Source: a virus
DNA: 37,045 nt
IMG/VR virus record: IMGVR_UViG_3300030329_003549
Coordinates: 1-37,045 of that record
Strand: one strand, 5' to 3'
Shown in pieces: positions 35,724 to 37,045 of this stretch. Within the stretch, counting starts at the first letter, position 1. Every line of letters begins with the position of its first letter. The translations under genes and the position numbers were made by a program. The notes beneath the pieces were generated by a model, which was not told the DNA's origin, did no database searches, and saw only the letters and a list, made by a program, of their open reading frames with translations.

Positions 35724-37045
35724 TTATTGCCCATCATATATAGTTGAAGGCAATGCTGTTGCTTTAATTACAAATGGATGTTCACCTAGGCCAAAAGATG
35801 CCCTATATCCATAGGTTAAGTTCGCAGTTTTAGTAACACCTGCTGTTGAAAATCCAATCCAAAAAGTATTACTTGAACCAATACTTGCTAAATGACTTGC
35901 AGATAATACCCATTTTATAGTTTTGACATGGTCATCAACTTCATCGTCAGTAAACATGATTCCATTGGCATCATACTCTAATTCAGCAGATACAGCAGAA
36001 TACCCATCTGTAGCATTTGCAGTACTCAATCCAACTTCTATCCTTGTATCTGAACTTGAGCAATTTATTAAAAATGTTGCTTCAATCTCAACCAATTCGC
36101 TAGGTGGAGTCTTAAATGTGATTTTATGAGTATCATCTTCCACTGTCATTGAGTTTTGTATTTCAAAAGCATTTGTGTTAGTTAAATCTCCTTGTAATCT
36201 TGTATAGCCAAGTATCATACCAGCATAAGCAGAACCTGTTTCACTAAATTCAGTTCCACTATTTAACATATGAAAACTACCAGATGCTGAATCCATTTTC
36301 ACTGCACCATCTACATCTAACAATAAATCAGAATCTCTAGCTCCATCTCCAATGGTAGCTATTGTCAAGTCCCCTGTATCTGCTACAGCTAAAGTAGCAT
36401 AATCATCAGCAGGATCAGCATCTGCTGTTAATTTTATGTGAGTACCAGTTGTATTAATAACCATTCCAATATTTGTATCAGCGCCATCTGCATCTACGTC
36501 AAGTCCTATAGCTGTAGAAGTTCCACTAGTAGCTCCAACTACATCAATATCTATACCCCTAACAGTACCAGTTCCTAGCGTAGCTGAATTAACATCTAAA
36601 TTAATACCCGAATCTAAATGATTTTCTGTCCCTGAGCTAGCTACTGTTCTATCAAAATCAATATATAAGCCAGTACCATTGCTAGCATCATCTCCAGATA
36701 AGTTACTATCTATTTTGAGTCCTTCTGAAGTAGCTGTTGCAGTATGAGTTAAATAGCTACCTCCAGCTGAACTAAATTCAGCAAATTGAGTCCCCATGGC
36801 AAAGCTAGCTCCAGCAGGTGCCATACCTCCACTAAAGAACTGTATATTATTATTACCTGTTCCAAGTCTTAAATCATCTACTGCACTTATGCTAATATCA
36901 GCTCCAGTACCACTATCTATCATATTCCATATTTGAACCTCTCCATCGCTTTGAGCTTCTATATGACCAGCCTTAGTTCCAGAGCCATACCAAGTAGCCC
37001 TCTCTTCATCAGCATCAAATGCCCATTTCACACCACCACCACCTG
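35724..37045 (-). CDS. Tail fibre / appendage protein, 5' truncated by window edge (>=440 aa)
   Basis: The frame is open to the right edge: a GTG at 37031 is preceded in frame by four GGT codons, so the start lies outside and only the C-terminal ~440 residues are present. The chain is acidic, Thr/Ser/Gly-rich and beta-like, with ~25-residue pseudo-repeats (LYIDFD-x-TVASSGT, INLDVNSA-x-LGTGT, IDIDVVGA-x-SGTS, LDVDADGADTN), as in beta-helical fibres. A domain of long strands follows (EIEATFLINCSSSDTRIEVGLS, HKITFKTPP), ending in YGYRASFGLGEHPFVIKA. Environmental phage fibre proteins often look like this. It is the most upstream gene visible in the right late block. Confidence 0.75.
   Translation of the reverse strand, partial: GGGGVKWAFDADEERATWYGSGTKAGHIEAQSDGEVQIWNMIDSGTGADISISAVDDLRLGTGNNNIQFFSGGMAPAGASFAMGTQFAEFSSAGGSYLTHTATATSEGLKIDSNLSGDDASNGTGLYIDFDRTVASSGTENHLDSGINLDVNSATLGTGTVRGIDIDVVGATSGTSTAIGLDVDADGADTNIGMVINTTGTHIKLTADADPADDYATLAVADTGDLTIATIGDGARDSDLLLDVDGAVKMDSASGSFHMLNSGTEFSETGSAYAGMILGYTRLQGDLTNTNAFEIQNSMTVEDDTHKITFKTPPSELVEIEATFLINCSSSDTRIEVGLSTANATDGYSAVSAELEYDANGIMFTDDEVDDHVKTIKWVLSASHLASIGSSNTFWIGFSTAGVTKTANLTYGYRASFGLGEHPFVIKATALPSTIYDGQ

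Noticed and set aside
1-37045. A closed circular genome with the two edge genes being one fused fibre gene
   Set aside because: Joined end to end, the left frame continues out of phase with the right gene and meets a stop within 12 codons. The left product is cut in mid-domain, and head genes are absent, so a gap is more likely.

Overview
This window looks like most of an AT-rich, lytic-type tailed-phage genome, probably environmental and possibly marine. The marine hint rests only on the LamG/CBM-like fibre proteins. Nothing here looks like a bacterial chromosome: I see no metabolic genes, rRNA or tRNA. Stop usage fits the standard code (TAA, TGA and TAG all end genes), and most starts carry strong GGAG ribosome-binding sites. 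Host and taxonomy cannot be read from the sequence.

Layout. A structured divergent region (about 7796-8224) fires two transcription units. The rightward early unit (8225-20159) holds about 35 tightly packed small genes. It includes an Erf-type annealing protein, an SSB-like protein, a primase-helicase fusion, a PD-(D/E)XK-type nuclease, a DUF1599-like nucleotide-modification protein, a DUF2958 protein, and many orphan microproteins. It is interrupted by unusually structured non-coding stretches, the largest about 575 nt (11415-11989). The leftward late unit starts at 7795 and runs through terminase small subunit, a peptidoglycan-binding-like protein, terminase large subunit, three lysine/arginine-rich proteins sharing one C-terminal tag, an M15 endolysin and two LamG fibre proteins, then leaves the left edge. 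A second leftward block enters from the right edge (37045 to 20191). It holds a fibre protein, four internal-virion-like proteins, a 2982-residue giant protein and a 1007-residue protein, and it converges on the early unit at a bidirectional hairpin (20169-20199).

The giant protein carries a DxDFDFD motif preceded by an R-x-P element, arranged as in the catalytic double-psi barrel of multisubunit-type RNA polymerases and of the crAss-like virion RNA polymerase. I infer that it is an ejected, single-chain virion RNA polymerase which would transcribe the early unit on entry; internal-virion-like proteins encoded beside it could form the ejection machinery. No portal, major capsid or tail-tube gene is recognisable. 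Both window edges cut late genes at triplet repeats, so the head genes probably lie in missing sequence between the two ends.

Most distinctive: the giant polymerase candidate, the large structured RNA and its smaller companions in the early unit, the tagged basic-protein trio, and a two-TM reading frame embedded in the endolysin gene.
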